Shown: piece by piece, positions 27,215 to 37,232 of the stretch
How the letters are laid out: every line of letters begins with the position of its first letter
How positions within the stretch are numbered: position 1 is the stretch's first letter
Assembly (NCBI RefSeq): GCF_029395535.1
Contig: NZ_CP113920.1
Location: 2,108,001 to 2,172,000 of the forward strand
Direction of reading: 5' to 3'
Source: Bifidobacterium sp. ESL0732
Lineage (GTDB): Bacteria; Actinomycetota; Actinomycetes; Actinomycetales; Bifidobacteriaceae
Length of the DNA: 64,000 nucleotides
Translations under genes and position numbers: made by a program
Notes under the pieces: generated by a model
The model's database searches: none
What the model was told of the DNA's origin: nothing
Seen by the model: only the letters and a program-made list of their open reading frames with translations

Positions 27215-28105
27215 TTATTGCAGACCATACTTATTCTTGTTGACGCCGTTCTTGGAAGCATTCATCTGACGAATCTTGCACTTGCCGGCGTGCCAGCCTC
27301 GCAGCATTGCGCCGATTTTCTTGCCTTTGTCACGTTCGAAAAGCAAGACGATAAGCATGTCCTGGGCAATCCTCGCCACGGAATGAAGCCAAGAATACGT
27401 GCCCAGTTTTTTATCGATATACAAAGCGTTGCGCTCGATATAGTACCAGCGGAACGGCGCGTGATTCCATGCGATCGGATGCTTGAAGCCGAGGTTGACA
27501 GTCCGGCTTTCACCGATTTGATGCGGCATGACCACGGCCTTGCACTCGACAATCGGATACCCCGCAGCCACCAGACGACGCGAGAAATCGAAATCCACCC
27601 CGTCGATAAACAGCCAATCGTCAAACCCGCCAATCTCGCGCCATGCGACGACATTGGTCAGGCTACCAGACGTAATACATTCATTTTCATTGCGTTTGCT
27701 ATGAAAAACGGTGCCGTCCTTGCGATTTACGAGCAAGGGGCAAACGATGCCGACCTTGGCTGAACCTTCTTCCCGGTCTTGCCGATCTTTCAAACAACGT
27801 CGGTATCCATCAATCATCCCATCGGGAATCTCAGAATCATCGTCCAGCGTGAGCACCCAGTCGAACCCGGCCTTTTCAGCACACTCAAAAATGCGATTCA
27901 ATGCCGCAGCAACACCGAGGTTCTTCCCGTTACGCAGCAGCGTGACTTGCGGATACCCGGCCACAAAACTTGCGATATCTTCCACGTTGCCCGACCCGTT
28001 GTCAACGACAATGAGCGCCTCGACCTGTTTCAGCAGCGCAGGCACGCTGGCCCGCAAATCGTCCAAAGAGGGGTTAAACGTCACCATTCCCGCTGCTATA
28101 CGCAT
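27215..28105 (-). CDS. Family 2 glycosyltransferase, rhamnosyltransferase-like
   Basis: Protein of 296 residues. AAGMVTFNPSLDDL, LIVVDNGSGN, the segment LLRNGKNLGVAAALNRI and LTLDDDSEIP match the bacterial rhamnosyltransferase group (RfbF/WbbL-like), which uses dTDP-L-rhamnose. WREIGGFDDWLFIDGVDFDF holds the catalytic-loop acidic residues. This fits the dTDP-rhamnose genes at 40-44 kb. It is transcribed against its neighbours, with 22 bp to the convergent gene before it. Confidence 0.87.
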   Translation of the reverse strand: MRIAAGMVTFNPSLDDLRASVPALLKQVEALIVVDNGSGNVEDIASFVAGYPQVTLLRNGKNLGVAAALNRIFECAEKAGFDWVLTLDDDSEIPDGMIDGYRRCLKDRQDREEGSAKVGIVCPLLVNRKDGTVFHSKRNENECITSGSLTNVVAWREIGGFDDWLFIDGVDFDFSRRLVAAGYPIVECKAVVMPHQIGESRTVNLGFKHPIAWNHAPFRWYYIERNALYIDKKLGTYSWLHSVARIAQDMLIVLLFERDKGKKIGAMLRGWHAGKCKIRQMNASKNGVNKNKYGLQ

Positions 28106-28425
28106 CTTTTCTCACCAACGTTTCTGATTCTTGCCGTTATACCCCAAATTATTGCACATAAACTAATGTCATATTCATCTTGTCGAAATTGACTTGATGA
28201 GTTCGGATTCTTCATATCCAGTCTTTATTCTTAGTCATAGCCGTAAAGCGATTTCTTGTATTCTAAATTTTGGCAGCGATGCAGATTTTTTTAAAACTGG
28301 CTATGAACCTGAATCAAATGAAGCAATGACCTATACGATATAAACGAAAACAAACCAAACTTAGGAGGCGAAACAGAATCCAATCCTTCTTTCATTTTTG
28401 ACACACCACGGTATAAGCTGGATAC
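28106..28425. other. 320-bp divergent intergenic region
   Basis: An AT-rich spacer lies between the rhamnosyltransferase (minus) and the lipid-phosphate glycosyltransferase (plus). TATAAG at 28411-28416 is too near the ATG to be a normal -10. AGGAGG near 28363 has no start codon at usable distance. No repeat unit or RNA is recognised. Confidence 0.5.
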
Positions 28426-29469
28426 ATGACTAGACAAGGGAAACCTAAGAGCCTCAGCAATGATTTGGACAACACCTCATCCAATTTAAAAGATGATTCG
28501 AAAGCTGTTATCTCGCTGAGGCCTTCGCCACTTTTGGCGCTGGTCATCCCTTGTTACAACGAAGAGGATGCCCTCAAACAAACCTCAAAAGTAGTGCGCG
28601 ATAAACTCAAAACATTAAAAAAAGAACAAGCAATCGATGCGAACAGCTTTATCATACTTGTTGACGATGGTTCCACCGATAAAACCTGGCAGGAGATTAC
28701 CGCACTTCATGACCAAGAGCCTGAGCTTTTCCACGGCGTGAAATTCTCTCATAACCGAGGCCACCAAAATGCTTTGTACGCAGGTCTTATGCAGGCACGA
28801 GTCTTAAAAGCGGACGTAGCCGTTTCCATGGATGCTGATTTGCAAGACGATCCCAACGCCATCGATAAGATGATTGAGGAATACCAAAAGGGTGCCGAAA
28901 TCGTCTATGGCGTACGAGACAACCGCGACACCGACACCATGTTCAAACGTGGCTCCGCACATGCTTTCTATCACCTCATGCACTGGATGGGTACCGAGAC
29001 CATTCCCGACCATGCTGATTATCGACTGATGAGCAGCGCCGCATTGGACGCTTTGTCACAGTATTCCGAAGTCAATCTTTTCCTTCGCGGTATTGTGCCC
29101 TCACTTGGTTTTAAAACAGCAAAGGTTTATTACAAGCGTTCCGAACGAGTTGCCGGCAAATCAAAATACCCATTGCGCAAGATGGTTTCCTTTGCCATCG
29201 ATGGCGTCACTTCGTTTTCCGTCAAGCCGCTTAGCGCCATCACTGCGGTCGGAGGACTATCCGTCATAGTCGGCATCATTATGTTGATTTACACCATTAT
29301 TTCTCTTTGCACCGGCCACGCCCAATCCGGATGGGCCTCAATCATGTGCTCGTTATGGATCATCGGCGGACTCATCCTCACCGCGCTTGGCATCGTCGGA
29401 GAATACATCGGCCGCATCTACTTGGAAGTCAAGCAACGGCCGCGATATATTATCGAAAAAACAATCTGA
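28426..29469 (+). CDS. Polyprenyl-phosphate glycosyltransferase (GtrB/GacI-like)
   Basis: GT2 enzyme of 347 residues loading a sugar onto polyprenyl phosphate. Residues about 38-260 hold the GT-A fold: ALVIPCYNEED, ILVDDGSTDKTW, SHNRGHQNALYAGL and the DXD-type SMDADLQDD. Two C-terminal transmembrane helices follow, as in GtrB and in GacI of the streptococcal group A carbohydrate. It is followed after 38 bp by a GT-C-like membrane protein, the expected partner that transfers the lipid-linked sugar outside the cell. A GtrA protein is encoded at 17969-18520. Confidence 0.88.
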   Translation: MTRQGKPKSLSNDLDNTSSNLKDDSKAVISLRPSPLLALVIPCYNEEDALKQTSKVVRDKLKTLKKEQAIDANSFIILVDDGSTDKTWQEITALHDQEPELFHGVKFSHNRGHQNALYAGLMQARVLKADVAVSMDADLQDDPNAIDKMIEEYQKGAEIVYGVRDNRDTDTMFKRGSAHAFYHLMHWMGTETIPDHADYRLMSSAALDALSQYSEVNLFLRGIVPSLGFKTAKVYYKRSERVAGKSKYPLRKMVSFAIDGVTSFSVKPLSAITAVGGLSVIVGIIMLIYTIISLCTGHAQSGWASIMCSLWIIGGLILTALGIVGEYIGRIYLEVKQRPRYIIEKTI

Positions 29470-29507
29470 CTATATTCCATCAAGAAATTCGCAGCACGGG
29501 AAACAAA

Positions 29508-30695
29508 ATGCAGACAAAAAAGCTCTTAAAAATCGCGAAACTACCGGTTCTTCAAATTGTTTTCTTCACATTGATCGCCCTAGTCGTGCGACTTCACGGA
29601 TTGAGCTTCATCACGGCGGATATGAAAGTATTTTTGATTCCTTGGTTTCAAAAAATACAAAATGGTGGAGGACTGTTATCGCTTAAACACCAAATCGGAG
29701 ATTATGGAATTCCTTATCAAACAATCATCGCTCTGCTTTCATATTTGCCTTTTAACCCAGTAAAGATGTACAAAAGTGTCTCGATTTTATTTGACTTTGT
29801 ACTTGCCGCAAGCGTCGCTTTTCTTATCAGGACCTTCGTGCCTTCAAAAGATTTATTCATCTCAACTCCAGTTTTGGGTTATGCAATCATTCTCCTCTTG
29901 CCAACAACGATTTGGAACTCATCTATTTGGGGGCAATGCGACGCAATTTATGCTTCATTCTGCATCTTAGCAATTACTTATGCCGAAAAAAACAAGTTAA
30001 TACCTTCCTCATTGTTCCTGGGCTTAGCATTTGCTTTCAAACTACAAACAGTCTTTATCCTGCCCTACTTTATCTACAAAATATTGCAAAACTCTAATTT
30101 TAAGCAATTTTTATATCTACTGTTGGCAATAATTCCCATGATTGTATTGTCAATACCTGCCTTACTCGTAGGTAGAAATCCTATAGAAATCATTACTATT
30201 TACTTCAATCAAGTTTCTACATATAAGGCAATGTCTCTGAATTATCCTTCTTTTTGGCCGCTCATTGCTTCACCACAACAATCAGATTTCTATAGTTCTT
30301 CGAGTTTGCTTGCGATTGCACTTGCAGGAATTGCTATACTCGCACTACTCATTTTCGGGTTATTGCACCTCGATACCGATTCACAAACCAATATTGTTAT
30401 GGCTTTTGTACTTGTACTAACCACTGTGTTTTTTTTGCCGGATATGCACGAACGTTATGGCTATCTGGCAGAGATATTAGTCGTTATCGTCGCGATAATG
30501 CGCCCGAAATTCTCGATTATCGCGTTTGTATTAGAACTAACAGCATCAGCAGCATACGGCACATACCTCTTTGGTGCGAGTGTGCCGTTACCAATCCTGT
30601 CTTGTGTTAATCTAATTTGCCTGTCAACGAGCTTGCTTCTTTTGATATACCCAACCTTGCAGAATAGCCCCCAAATATCAGACTCAATCGGTTAG
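29508..30695 (+). CDS. Polytopic GT-C-type glycosyltransferase
   Basis: Membrane protein of 395 residues with about ten hydrophobic helices. The first external loop has RLHGLSFITADMKVF; acidic residues after helix 1 are the usual catalytic site of GT-C enzymes. DMHERYGYLAEI near residue 315 resembles a conserved loop of bacterial mannosyl- or galactosyltransferases of this class. ATG at 29508 is 38 bp after the GtrB-like gene, so they are probably one operon: one loads the carrier and the other adds the sugar to the wall polymer outside. The base composition is AT-rich. It converges with the gene at 30705 with a 9-bp gap. Confidence 0.8.
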   Translation: MQTKKLLKIAKLPVLQIVFFTLIALVVRLHGLSFITADMKVFLIPWFQKIQNGGGLLSLKHQIGDYGIPYQTIIALLSYLPFNPVKMYKSVSILFDFVLAASVAFLIRTFVPSKDLFISTPVLGYAIILLLPTTIWNSSIWGQCDAIYASFCILAITYAEKNKLIPSSLFLGLAFAFKLQTVFILPYFIYKILQNSNFKQFLYLLLAIIPMIVLSIPALLVGRNPIEIITIYFNQVSTYKAMSLNYPSFWPLIASPQQSDFYSSSSLLAIALAGIAILALLIFGLLHLDTDSQTNIVMAFVLVLTTVFFLPDMHERYGYLAEILVVIVAIMRPKFSIIAFVLELTASAAYGTYLFGASVPLPILSCVNLICLSTSLLLLIYPTLQNSPQISDSIG

Positions 30696-30704
30696 GCGTT
30701 TATC

Positions 30705-32111
30705 CTAGCCGAAGATATAAAGCTGATAACCAACTCTTACAATCCTCGTAATAAAGCTAATTATATTAAGAATCGCGGGAATAAAGATAGCGATATAGAC
30801 AACCTTATTCCTGAACTTACTTTGGATCATCGCTAATATAATGATGATTAACACAGCAGTAACAAACATACTACGGGCACCGGTTGCATAAATCGTCGGA
30901 GAGAAATACATAACCATGCCGGCACAAATTGAGGCCAACACCAAAAAGAGAACCACATACTTCTGCTCCAGGAACCTCATCAAAAGAGCAACAAGGCAGA
31001 CTACGAAAACAGTCCAGAATACATACGGGAAAAGCCAGTCAGCAACGGGTTCGTCCGGGCTGTGAACTTTGAATATGAAAAGAGACGTCCAGAGCTGCAT
31101 CTTGGGTTCCGAGACCAGAAGGATGAGCTGTCCAGTGATAATCCCCATCAGGCCATAGTCAAGAGGCTGCAAGATGTGCTGCTCGTTCAATGAGGAATCG
31201 TTTTGTAGGGCAACAGCATACTCATCACGCTTGAAAGCAACGATAGAAATAACCGCTGCAATAGTCATAAAAGCAATCAGGCCGAACAAATAATTGGCAA
31301 CCTCGCCGTATTGCCAGACAACACCCTTATTGATTTTCGTCATTACAGAAAGCTGATCGAAGTCAGGATACCAGTGCTTAGTCTCATTGACGGACCTCAA
31401 CTTAGATCCAGGGCATACGATTTCGATAACTAATCCGACAATCGAAGCACAAGCATTAGCAGCGACTCCGACGTTTACCTTATGATGTTTGACATATATG
31501 TATATCAAGGCAATCACAGAAAAAGCGACGACACACGGACCAATCTGTTCAACCCCCATCGAGCCCAAGAATGCAGCTATCACATAAAGGAATTTATATT
31601 TTGTGTTCTGGCCACGTACCGCATCAGACAAAAGAATACCACTGAAAACCGCCAAAGAGGACGGCCATAGATAGACAACCGACCCAGCAAGCCAGAAACT
31701 TGAATTGAGCAATATCGTCGGCGCGAGAAGCCAATATGATGCGTAAACAAACAGAACAGAACTAGCCTGAACTTTGTGAAACGCTATTCGAACGATGCTA
31801 TAAACCAGCAAGGTAAGAAATAAGGCATTGAAAAAGCGCCAGACTGTCTGTGGGAATGGAACTGTAAAAGCTGCCGAGGCTTCAGAGAACACACGCCCTG
31901 ACCAAGTCTTGTAGCGCATAATCACCCATTGGAAGCCATTCATCCGGCGTAGTTCACGGGCATATTTGGCATCGTCGCCAGGGGCTCGAAGAACAAGGAA
32001 GGAAATCGCAAAAGTCGTTAGCCAACAAACGAATAGCGCCACACCTGTGCGGAACTTATCTTTATGCAGGACTTTGATCAGTTGTGCACGATTCAAAAGG
32101 TTTCCTTCCAA
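30705..32111 (-). CDS. Polytopic membrane protein, DUF6056-like
   Basis: Protein of 468 residues with about eleven hydrophobic helices. After the first helix, LRAPGDDAKYARELRRMNGF places acidic residues on the outer face, as in GT-C enzymes and DUF6056 proteins found in polysaccharide loci. The tract GRVFSEASAAFTV and the Trp/Asn-rich loop LNSSFWLAGSVVYLW support this group. It is transcribed against its neighbours. A transfer role in wall-polymer decoration is likely from the fold and place, without direct evidence for the sugar. Confidence 0.75.
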   Translation of the reverse strand: MEGNLLNRAQLIKVLHKDKFRTGVALFVCWLTTFAISFLVLRAPGDDAKYARELRRMNGFQWVIMRYKTWSGRVFSEASAAFTVPFPQTVWRFFNALFLTLLVYSIVRIAFHKVQASSVLFVYASYWLLAPTILLNSSFWLAGSVVYLWPSSLAVFSGILLSDAVRGQNTKYKFLYVIAAFLGSMGVEQIGPCVVAFSVIALIYIYVKHHKVNVGVAANACASIVGLVIEIVCPGSKLRSVNETKHWYPDFDQLSVMTKINKGVVWQYGEVANYLFGLIAFMTIAAVISIVAFKRDEYAVALQNDSSLNEQHILQPLDYGLMGIITGQLILLVSEPKMQLWTSLFIFKVHSPDEPVADWLFPYVFWTVFVVCLVALLMRFLEQKYVVLFLVLASICAGMVMYFSPTIYATGARSMFVTAVLIIIILAMIQSKFRNKVVYIAIFIPAILNIISFITRIVRVGYQLYIFG

Positions 32112-32279
32112 TCCTGTAGGTACTGTGGAATAAACAATCTAACTATAGCCCTACCGCTGGCAAATTCCAGATTCAACTTGTTCGATAAGGCTCTGACTGC
32201 CTAAAAAGCAAAATTTTCTGGGTTACGTGTAAAGTTAAGTCATCGTTGTGAATATGCCTATGAGGAGCAGCAAAGTCTT

Positions 32280-34172
32280 ATGAAATTGTCTGAAACTAGC
32301 GTGAATCGTCTCGGCATCTTTTTCTTTTACGATGAAGATGGCGTCGTTGACGATTACATTTCGACTCTCCTCGAAGGTCTTACACCGTTCTTCTCCGATT
32401 TCACCGTGGTTGTTAACGGCAAACTTACCAACGAAAGCCGCGTGAAACTGCTTAAATTTGTGGATAGTACCAAGCTCATTGTACGTGTCAACAAAGGATA
32501 TGACGCTTGGGCTTATAAAACGGCAATGGATTCTTACGGCTGGGATAAACTCGCAAAATTTGACGAAATAGTGCTCTTCAACGCCACCATTATGGGTCCC
32601 ATTTATCCATTCTCTGAAATGTTTGAAGCAATGGACAAGCGGGACCTCGATTTCTGGGGAATCACCAAATTCCACCGTGTCGAAGAGGATCCCTTCGGTC
32701 GTAGCCCGTTCGACTATCTGCCCGAACACATTCAGTCGCATTTCCATGCCTATCGTAAGAGCCTGCACACTAGCAAAGCGTTCCGCGACTATTGGGACAA
32801 TCTGCCGGAAATCAAAAACTACTACGACTCGGTCGGTTACCACGAATCCCTCTTCACTAAGCGCTTTGCGGATAAAGGCTTCAAGTGGGATGTCTACGTC
32901 AACACTGATGACCTTGAGGGCTTTTCGTATGGGCCCATTACTTTCGCAGCAAAGCAGCTGGTGGAAGAGAAGCGTTGCCCGATTATCAAACGACGCTCGT
33001 TCTTTCAATGGTATGGCGACGTCATCTCCCAATCTGTTGGCAACCCTGCCCTGGATCTCTTCGAATATCTGCGCGACCACACCGATTATGACACCGATCT
33101 AATCTGGCAAAATGCGTTGCGAAGCATGAATTTGGCGGATCTGATGAAGAATCTGCATCTGGATTACGTTCTGTCACAAAATGAAGGAGCAAAGCTTCCC
33201 GAGGGTAAAAAAATTGCTCTTGTCATGCACCTTTATTATATGGATCTCCTCGATCAGACCATGCAATACGCTCGTTCAATGCCTGAAGGCAGCGACCTCA
33301 TTCTCACCGTCGGCAGTAAAGAAAACGCTAAAATCGTTCAGGATTATTGCGATAAAAACAATCTGCCTTATAACATCGATATACGCGTCATCCAGAATCG
33401 CGGACGCGATGTCAGCGCCTTGCTTATTGGTGGCGGCAAGGATCTTTTTAACTACGATTATGTCTGCTTCATGCACGACAAGAAAGTGACTCAGGTTTCG
33501 CCGCAATCAGTCGGTGACGGATTCCGCTACAAATGCTTTGAAAACATGCTGCCCACTAAGGAATACGTGGAGAATGTCATCAAACTGTTTGAAGACAACC
33601 CACGCTTAGGCATTGCCATGCCTTCACCTCCGAATCACGGTGACTATTTCCCCAATTTCACGTTCACTTGGGGCCCTAATTATAAAGGAACGAAAAAATT
33701 CCTTGAAAAGACACTCGGCATTCATGTTCCTCTTGATGTCAAAAAAGAAGCGGTCGCACCGCTTGGCACCATGTTCTGGTTCAGGCCGGAAGCGATGCGC
33801 GGCTTGCTCGACCGAAACTGGAAGTACGAGGACTTCCCCCCTGAGCCTAATAAAATCGACAATACGCTTCTGCATTACATTGAACGTTCGTACTGTTACG
33901 TTCCCCAATCCAACGGGTATTTCCCAGCCTATATCTTCTCCGACAGGTTTGCACGTATCGAAATCACGAACCTTGCATTCGGTATGCGAGAGCTTACCCG
34001 CGCGGTGTCCGACCCTTGGATGAAGAAGAATCTAGAGGAAACCAAGGGGGCGGTCGAGGACGGCAAGCGCTTCCGCAAAAGCTTGTTGCGTGTCATTAAG
34101 AATCTCATTAAACGCACGCCAATCATCGGACCGCAAATCGTCAAAGCACGCAAAAAACAAGTCAACTCATAG
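32280..34172 (+). CDS. rgpF: Rhamnan synthesis protein RgpF family
   Basis: Protein of 630 residues. The N-terminal half starts RLGIFFFYDEDGVVDDYI, the RgpF signature. The second half (from about 305, IALVMHLYYMDLLDQ) repeats the glycosyltransferase-like region with DIRVIQNRGRDVSALL and YDYVCFMHDKK. In streptococci RgpF extends the rhamnose polysaccharide on its lipid carrier. The ATG at 32280 follows GAGGAG at a rather long spacing. It leads a short operon with the acyltransferase gene 24 bp downstream. Confidence 0.9.
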   Translation: MKLSETSVNRLGIFFFYDEDGVVDDYISTLLEGLTPFFSDFTVVVNGKLTNESRVKLLKFVDSTKLIVRVNKGYDAWAYKTAMDSYGWDKLAKFDEIVLFNATIMGPIYPFSEMFEAMDKRDLDFWGITKFHRVEEDPFGRSPFDYLPEHIQSHFHAYRKSLHTSKAFRDYWDNLPEIKNYYDSVGYHESLFTKRFADKGFKWDVYVNTDDLEGFSYGPITFAAKQLVEEKRCPIIKRRSFFQWYGDVISQSVGNPALDLFEYLRDHTDYDTDLIWQNALRSMNLADLMKNLHLDYVLSQNEGAKLPEGKKIALVMHLYYMDLLDQTMQYARSMPEGSDLILTVGSKENAKIVQDYCDKNNLPYNIDIRVIQNRGRDVSALLIGGGKDLFNYDYVCFMHDKKVTQVSPQSVGDGFRYKCFENMLPTKEYVENVIKLFEDNPRLGIAMPSPPNHGDYFPNFTFTWGPNYKGTKKFLEKTLGIHVPLDVKKEAVAPLGTMFWFRPEAMRGLLDRNWKYEDFPPEPNKIDNTLLHYIERSYCYVPQSNGYFPAYIFSDRFARIEITNLAFGMRELTRAVSDPWMKKNLEETKGAVEDGKRFRKSLLRVIKNLIKRTPIIGPQIVKARKKQVNS

Positions 34173-34196
34173 CGGAATGATAAGGAAGAATAAATC

Positions 34197-35285
34197 TTGA
34201 CGAAAGAAGTAGCGCGGAAGAAGGAACCTTCACGCAAGCCTCGCCTCTTTTACCTTGATTGGGTAAGAGCAATTTCTGTTGTTTTCATACTGATTACGCA
34301 CTTTAATACTCCGGAATTGCTGAAACACCCGATTTTCGTCAACTCACCCTTTCACATTTTTCTTGGCGATTTAGGTGTGTCGCAATTCCTAATCATTTCT
34401 GGTGCCGCACTCATGTACACCTACGGGGATGCAGAGCATCTCAATCTTAAGGAATTCTATTGGAAGCGTTTCAAGTCTATTTTTCCAATGTTTTGGCTTG
34501 CCTTCCTTTTCGCCAATACTTTTCTTTACATTAAAAATGGCGGCGTGCCTTCAGTAAAAGCACCACTTTGGACGATTATCCTCTCATTTTTCGGAGTGGA
34601 CAGTTATGCTGCCGCTGCTGGTTATATTACATTTGCGACAACCGGGGAATGGTTCATCGGATTCATCATCATTTTTTATCTGCTTTTCCCATTACTTCGT
34701 TATGGGGTGAAAAAGCACCCCGTCGTTACAGCTGCGATTGTTCTTGCGCTGTATTTCGCGACAATAATCTTGAAGCCAACTTTCCGTATTCTTCCACTTG
34801 AATTGTTACCGACATCTCGCCTGCCGGAACTTCTTTTTGGTATGTATTTCGTAAAATATTTCGACAAGACGAACACACTGACAGGAATTATCTCAATCGT
34901 TCTTCTTGTTCTTCAGCAGATTTTCAACCCCATTCCAAATCCCATCATGACCGTTACCTTGACAGGGGTGGCTTTCTTCCTAGTTCTGACATGGATAGGA
35001 CCACTACTTGAATGTCAGCCCATTAGAGTTCTCATCGGCACCATATCTAAATATTCTTATGCCATTTTCCTTACCCACCATGTGGTAATCGAGCAGATTT
35101 TTACTATAGTCAAGGCATCAAGATATGCAAAATATATGGCCGGAGCCTACGTGCTTTTCTTCGCAGACTGTGTGGTTATTATGATTTTGTCAATATTGCT
35201 ATATCAAGCTGATTCCAAATTCAAGCAGTATGTCGCGCGAATGTTTAAGAAAACCGATTCTCCAGCTACAAAAATATCGACCTAG
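34197..35285 (+). CDS. Acyltransferase 3 family membrane protein
   Basis: Polytopic protein of 362 residues with about ten helices. The N-terminal LDWVRAISVVFILITHF holds the conserved Arg and His of the acyltransferase 3 family, which adds acetyl or other acyl groups to surface sugars. FLTHHVVIEQIF near the end is the usual closing motif. TTG at 34197 lies 8 nt after AAGGAA, with no better start nearby. It follows rgpF by 24 bp, so it probably decorates the same polymer. A strong terminator follows. Confidence 0.87.
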   Translation: MTKEVARKKEPSRKPRLFYLDWVRAISVVFILITHFNTPELLKHPIFVNSPFHIFLGDLGVSQFLIISGAALMYTYGDAEHLNLKEFYWKRFKSIFPMFWLAFLFANTFLYIKNGGVPSVKAPLWTIILSFFGVDSYAAAAGYITFATTGEWFIGFIIIFYLLFPLLRYGVKKHPVVTAAIVLALYFATIILKPTFRILPLELLPTSRLPELLFGMYFVKYFDKTNTLTGIISIVLLVLQQIFNPIPNPIMTVTLTGVAFFLVLTWIGPLLECQPIRVLIGTISKYSYAIFLTHHVVIEQIFTIVKASRYAKYMAGAYVLFFADCVVIMILSILLYQADSKFKQYVARMFKKTDSPATKIST

Positions 35286-35296
35286 ATAGTTGTCAT

Positions 35297-35347
35297 ATTG
35301 ATAAAGGGTAGGACCTACTTGTACAGCAGGTTCTACCCTTTATCAAT
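35297..35347. terminator. Bidirectional terminator
   Basis: ATTGATAAAGGGTAG and its partner CTACCCTTTATCAAT form a long stem with an inner ACCT/AGGT extension, between convergent genes. Confidence 0.88.
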
Positions 35348-35361
35348 AACATATAAATTAT

Positions 35362-36195
35362 TTATTTGGCCATAATCTGGCGAATCTTGGTGTCGTCGCC
35401 CCACACTGCAGGCGAATCATACGGACGATCAGGGAAAGCACCGTATTCAAGCGTGATATCAAGATTGTTTTCTTTGATATAGCGCTCAACGCGATCGGCA
35501 AGCGAAACAGGTTCGCCACTGCAGCAGTTGATGATTCCGTTAATCTTATCCTGCGAAACTACAGCTGCGATCTGTTCAGCTAACACATCGACGTTAATAA
35601 AGTCATATTTATTCTTGCCCATGGTGAACGGGAAGGTCTTTTTACCGTCTTGTGCTGCCTGAAGCAGTTTCGAGAAAATCGAGCTTCCGCGCAAATCGTC
35701 GCCGACGATGTAGTAGGCACGAATCCATTGAGCAATGGCATGATGCTCGTCAGCCAGTTGCAAAGTCGCAGCACGCAACGCATTCTTGGCAATGCCATAC
35801 ATGGAAGCGGGGTTGCAAGGCGTGTTCTCGTCGATCGCGCCTTCCCAGTAGCCGACCTCGTGCATCGTGCCCATGACGGCAATCTGCTTCAAGCCGCTGT
35901 CAAGCATCTGCTTGATAAAGCGGTAATGTCCCGACAAATCACCCATATGCGCATCGGAATTATGCTTGAAACCATCACGCCAAGCCATATGTAGGCAGAC
36001 ATCTGGACTTCCCAGCTTTTCAAACAAATCATCATCGGGAGCAAAAAGATCAATCGCCACCTGCTTGGCGCGTGGGTCTATATCCCGAGGATGCCGGTCA
36101 GCCGCGATAACTTCCTGGCCACCGTCCAAGAGTGCCTTCACCACATGGCGGCCGATATAGCCTCCGGCCCCAGTTACAAGAATTCTTTTTGACAT
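35362..36195 (-). CDS. NAD-dependent epimerase/dehydratase (extended SDR)
   Basis: Protein of 277 residues. The N-terminal ILVTGAGGYIGRHV binds NAD(P), and SMYGIAKNA holds the catalytic YxxxK. It is short for the family (about 310). This and the C-terminal VWGDDTKIRQIM suggest a reductase or epimerase acting on a nucleotide sugar, making a second sugar for the polymer besides rhamnose. The exact substrate is not readable. It is transcribed toward the terminator at 35297, divergent from the exporter pair. Confidence 0.83.
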   Translation of the reverse strand: MSKRILVTGAGGYIGRHVVKALLDGGQEVIAADRHPRDIDPRAKQVAIDLFAPDDDLFEKLGSPDVCLHMAWRDGFKHNSDAHMGDLSGHYRFIKQMLDSGLKQIAVMGTMHEVGYWEGAIDENTPCNPASMYGIAKNALRAATLQLADEHHAIAQWIRAYYIVGDDLRGSSIFSKLLQAAQDGKKTFPFTMGKNKYDFINVDVLAEQIAAVVSQDKINGIINCCSGEPVSLADRVERYIKENNLDITLEYGAFPDRPYDSPAVWGDDTKIRQIMAK

Positions 36196-36367
36196 AGTTC
36201 CTTAGTCTATCAGCGTAGACGTAATGAGGTGACTCAAGTTTGTAGAAGAAGTTCGGTTTTTCACAAATCAACCATGACTCTTGCGCTACAGTTCTATGCC
36301 AGAGCTTAAAATTAATTTGTTCGCTCGTAAAATCGAATAAAACGGCAAAGGTATCGGAAAGGTCACG

Positions 36368-37231
36368 ATGACAGCAGAATCTGAAATCGTCTCACATCCA
36401 GGCAAAAGCAGGGGGCTGTTGGATGTGCCCCACTACCTTTACCTTCTTGACCTGCTGGTCAAGAAAGAGGTGAGGATTCGCTATCGCGGTTCCTGGCTTG
36501 GCATGGCATGGACATACGTTAAGCCACTCACTCAATTCATCGTCTTCTATGTGGCCATGGACGTGTTTATGGGCATGGGACGCGCCGGCAACATTCAGGT
36601 CTACCCCGTTTACCTGTTTGCCGGTGTCATCGTCACCAACTTCTTCACCGAAGCGTTTGGCAATTGTACACGTTCGATTCTCGGCAATTCCGGACTTATC
36701 CAGAAAATCTACCTGCCACGTGAACTGTTCCCGTTGGCCTCACTGAGAGTAGCATTCGTCCATTTCTTTCCGCAGCTTGTAGTGCTTATTATCGGTGCCG
36801 CGCTCATGGGCTGGCGTCCAGACCTCAAAGGCCTGCTCATTGCCTTCGCGGGGCTTGTCTCAATTTGCTTATTCGCATTTGGCTTAGGCCTGCTTTTCGG
36901 TTCCATAAACGTTTTCTATCGTGATGCCGAAAACATTACGGATTTGGTAGCCATGATTACCGTCTGGGCCGCTCCATGCTTCTACACTTGGCAGATGGTC
37001 GCCGCCCACGTACCATGGTGGGTTCTCGAACTCTACTATGCCAATCCCATCGCCATCTGCGTGGAATCCTTCCACCGTGGTTTCTGGTGGGGAGCCACTG
37101 ACAGGACATTCCAATTTGCAGGCGCTTGGCCGATGCGAATCGGAGAAAGTCTCCTCGTTTCGTTGCTTTTCCTCATCATCGGAGAGCTAACCTTCAAACA
37201 TCTTGAAGGTCGCTTCGCACAGGAGATCTGA
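36368..37231 (+). CDS. Polysaccharide ABC exporter permease (Wzm/RgpC/TagG-like)
   Basis: Membrane protein of 287 residues with six helices of the ABC-2 type. KEVRIRYRGSWLGMAWTYVKPL at the N-terminus is the hallmark of polysaccharide and teichoic-acid exporters. FRRSFWWGATDR-like text and RFAQEI close the protein. It moves the finished lipid-linked polymer across the membrane. ATG at 36368 follows GGAAAGG. The ATPase gene starts one base after its stop, so both subunits are made together. This fits the RgpC/RgpD pair of streptococcal rhamnans. Confidence 0.92.
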   Translation: MTAESEIVSHPGKSRGLLDVPHYLYLLDLLVKKEVRIRYRGSWLGMAWTYVKPLTQFIVFYVAMDVFMGMGRAGNIQVYPVYLFAGVIVTNFFTEAFGNCTRSILGNSGLIQKIYLPRELFPLASLRVAFVHFFPQLVVLIIGAALMGWRPDLKGLLIAFAGLVSICLFAFGLGLLFGSINVFYRDAENITDLVAMITVWAAPCFYTWQMVAAHVPWWVLELYYANPIAICVESFHRGFWWGATDRTFQFAGAWPMRIGESLLVSLLFLIIGELTFKHLEGRFAQEI

Positions 37232-37232
37232 T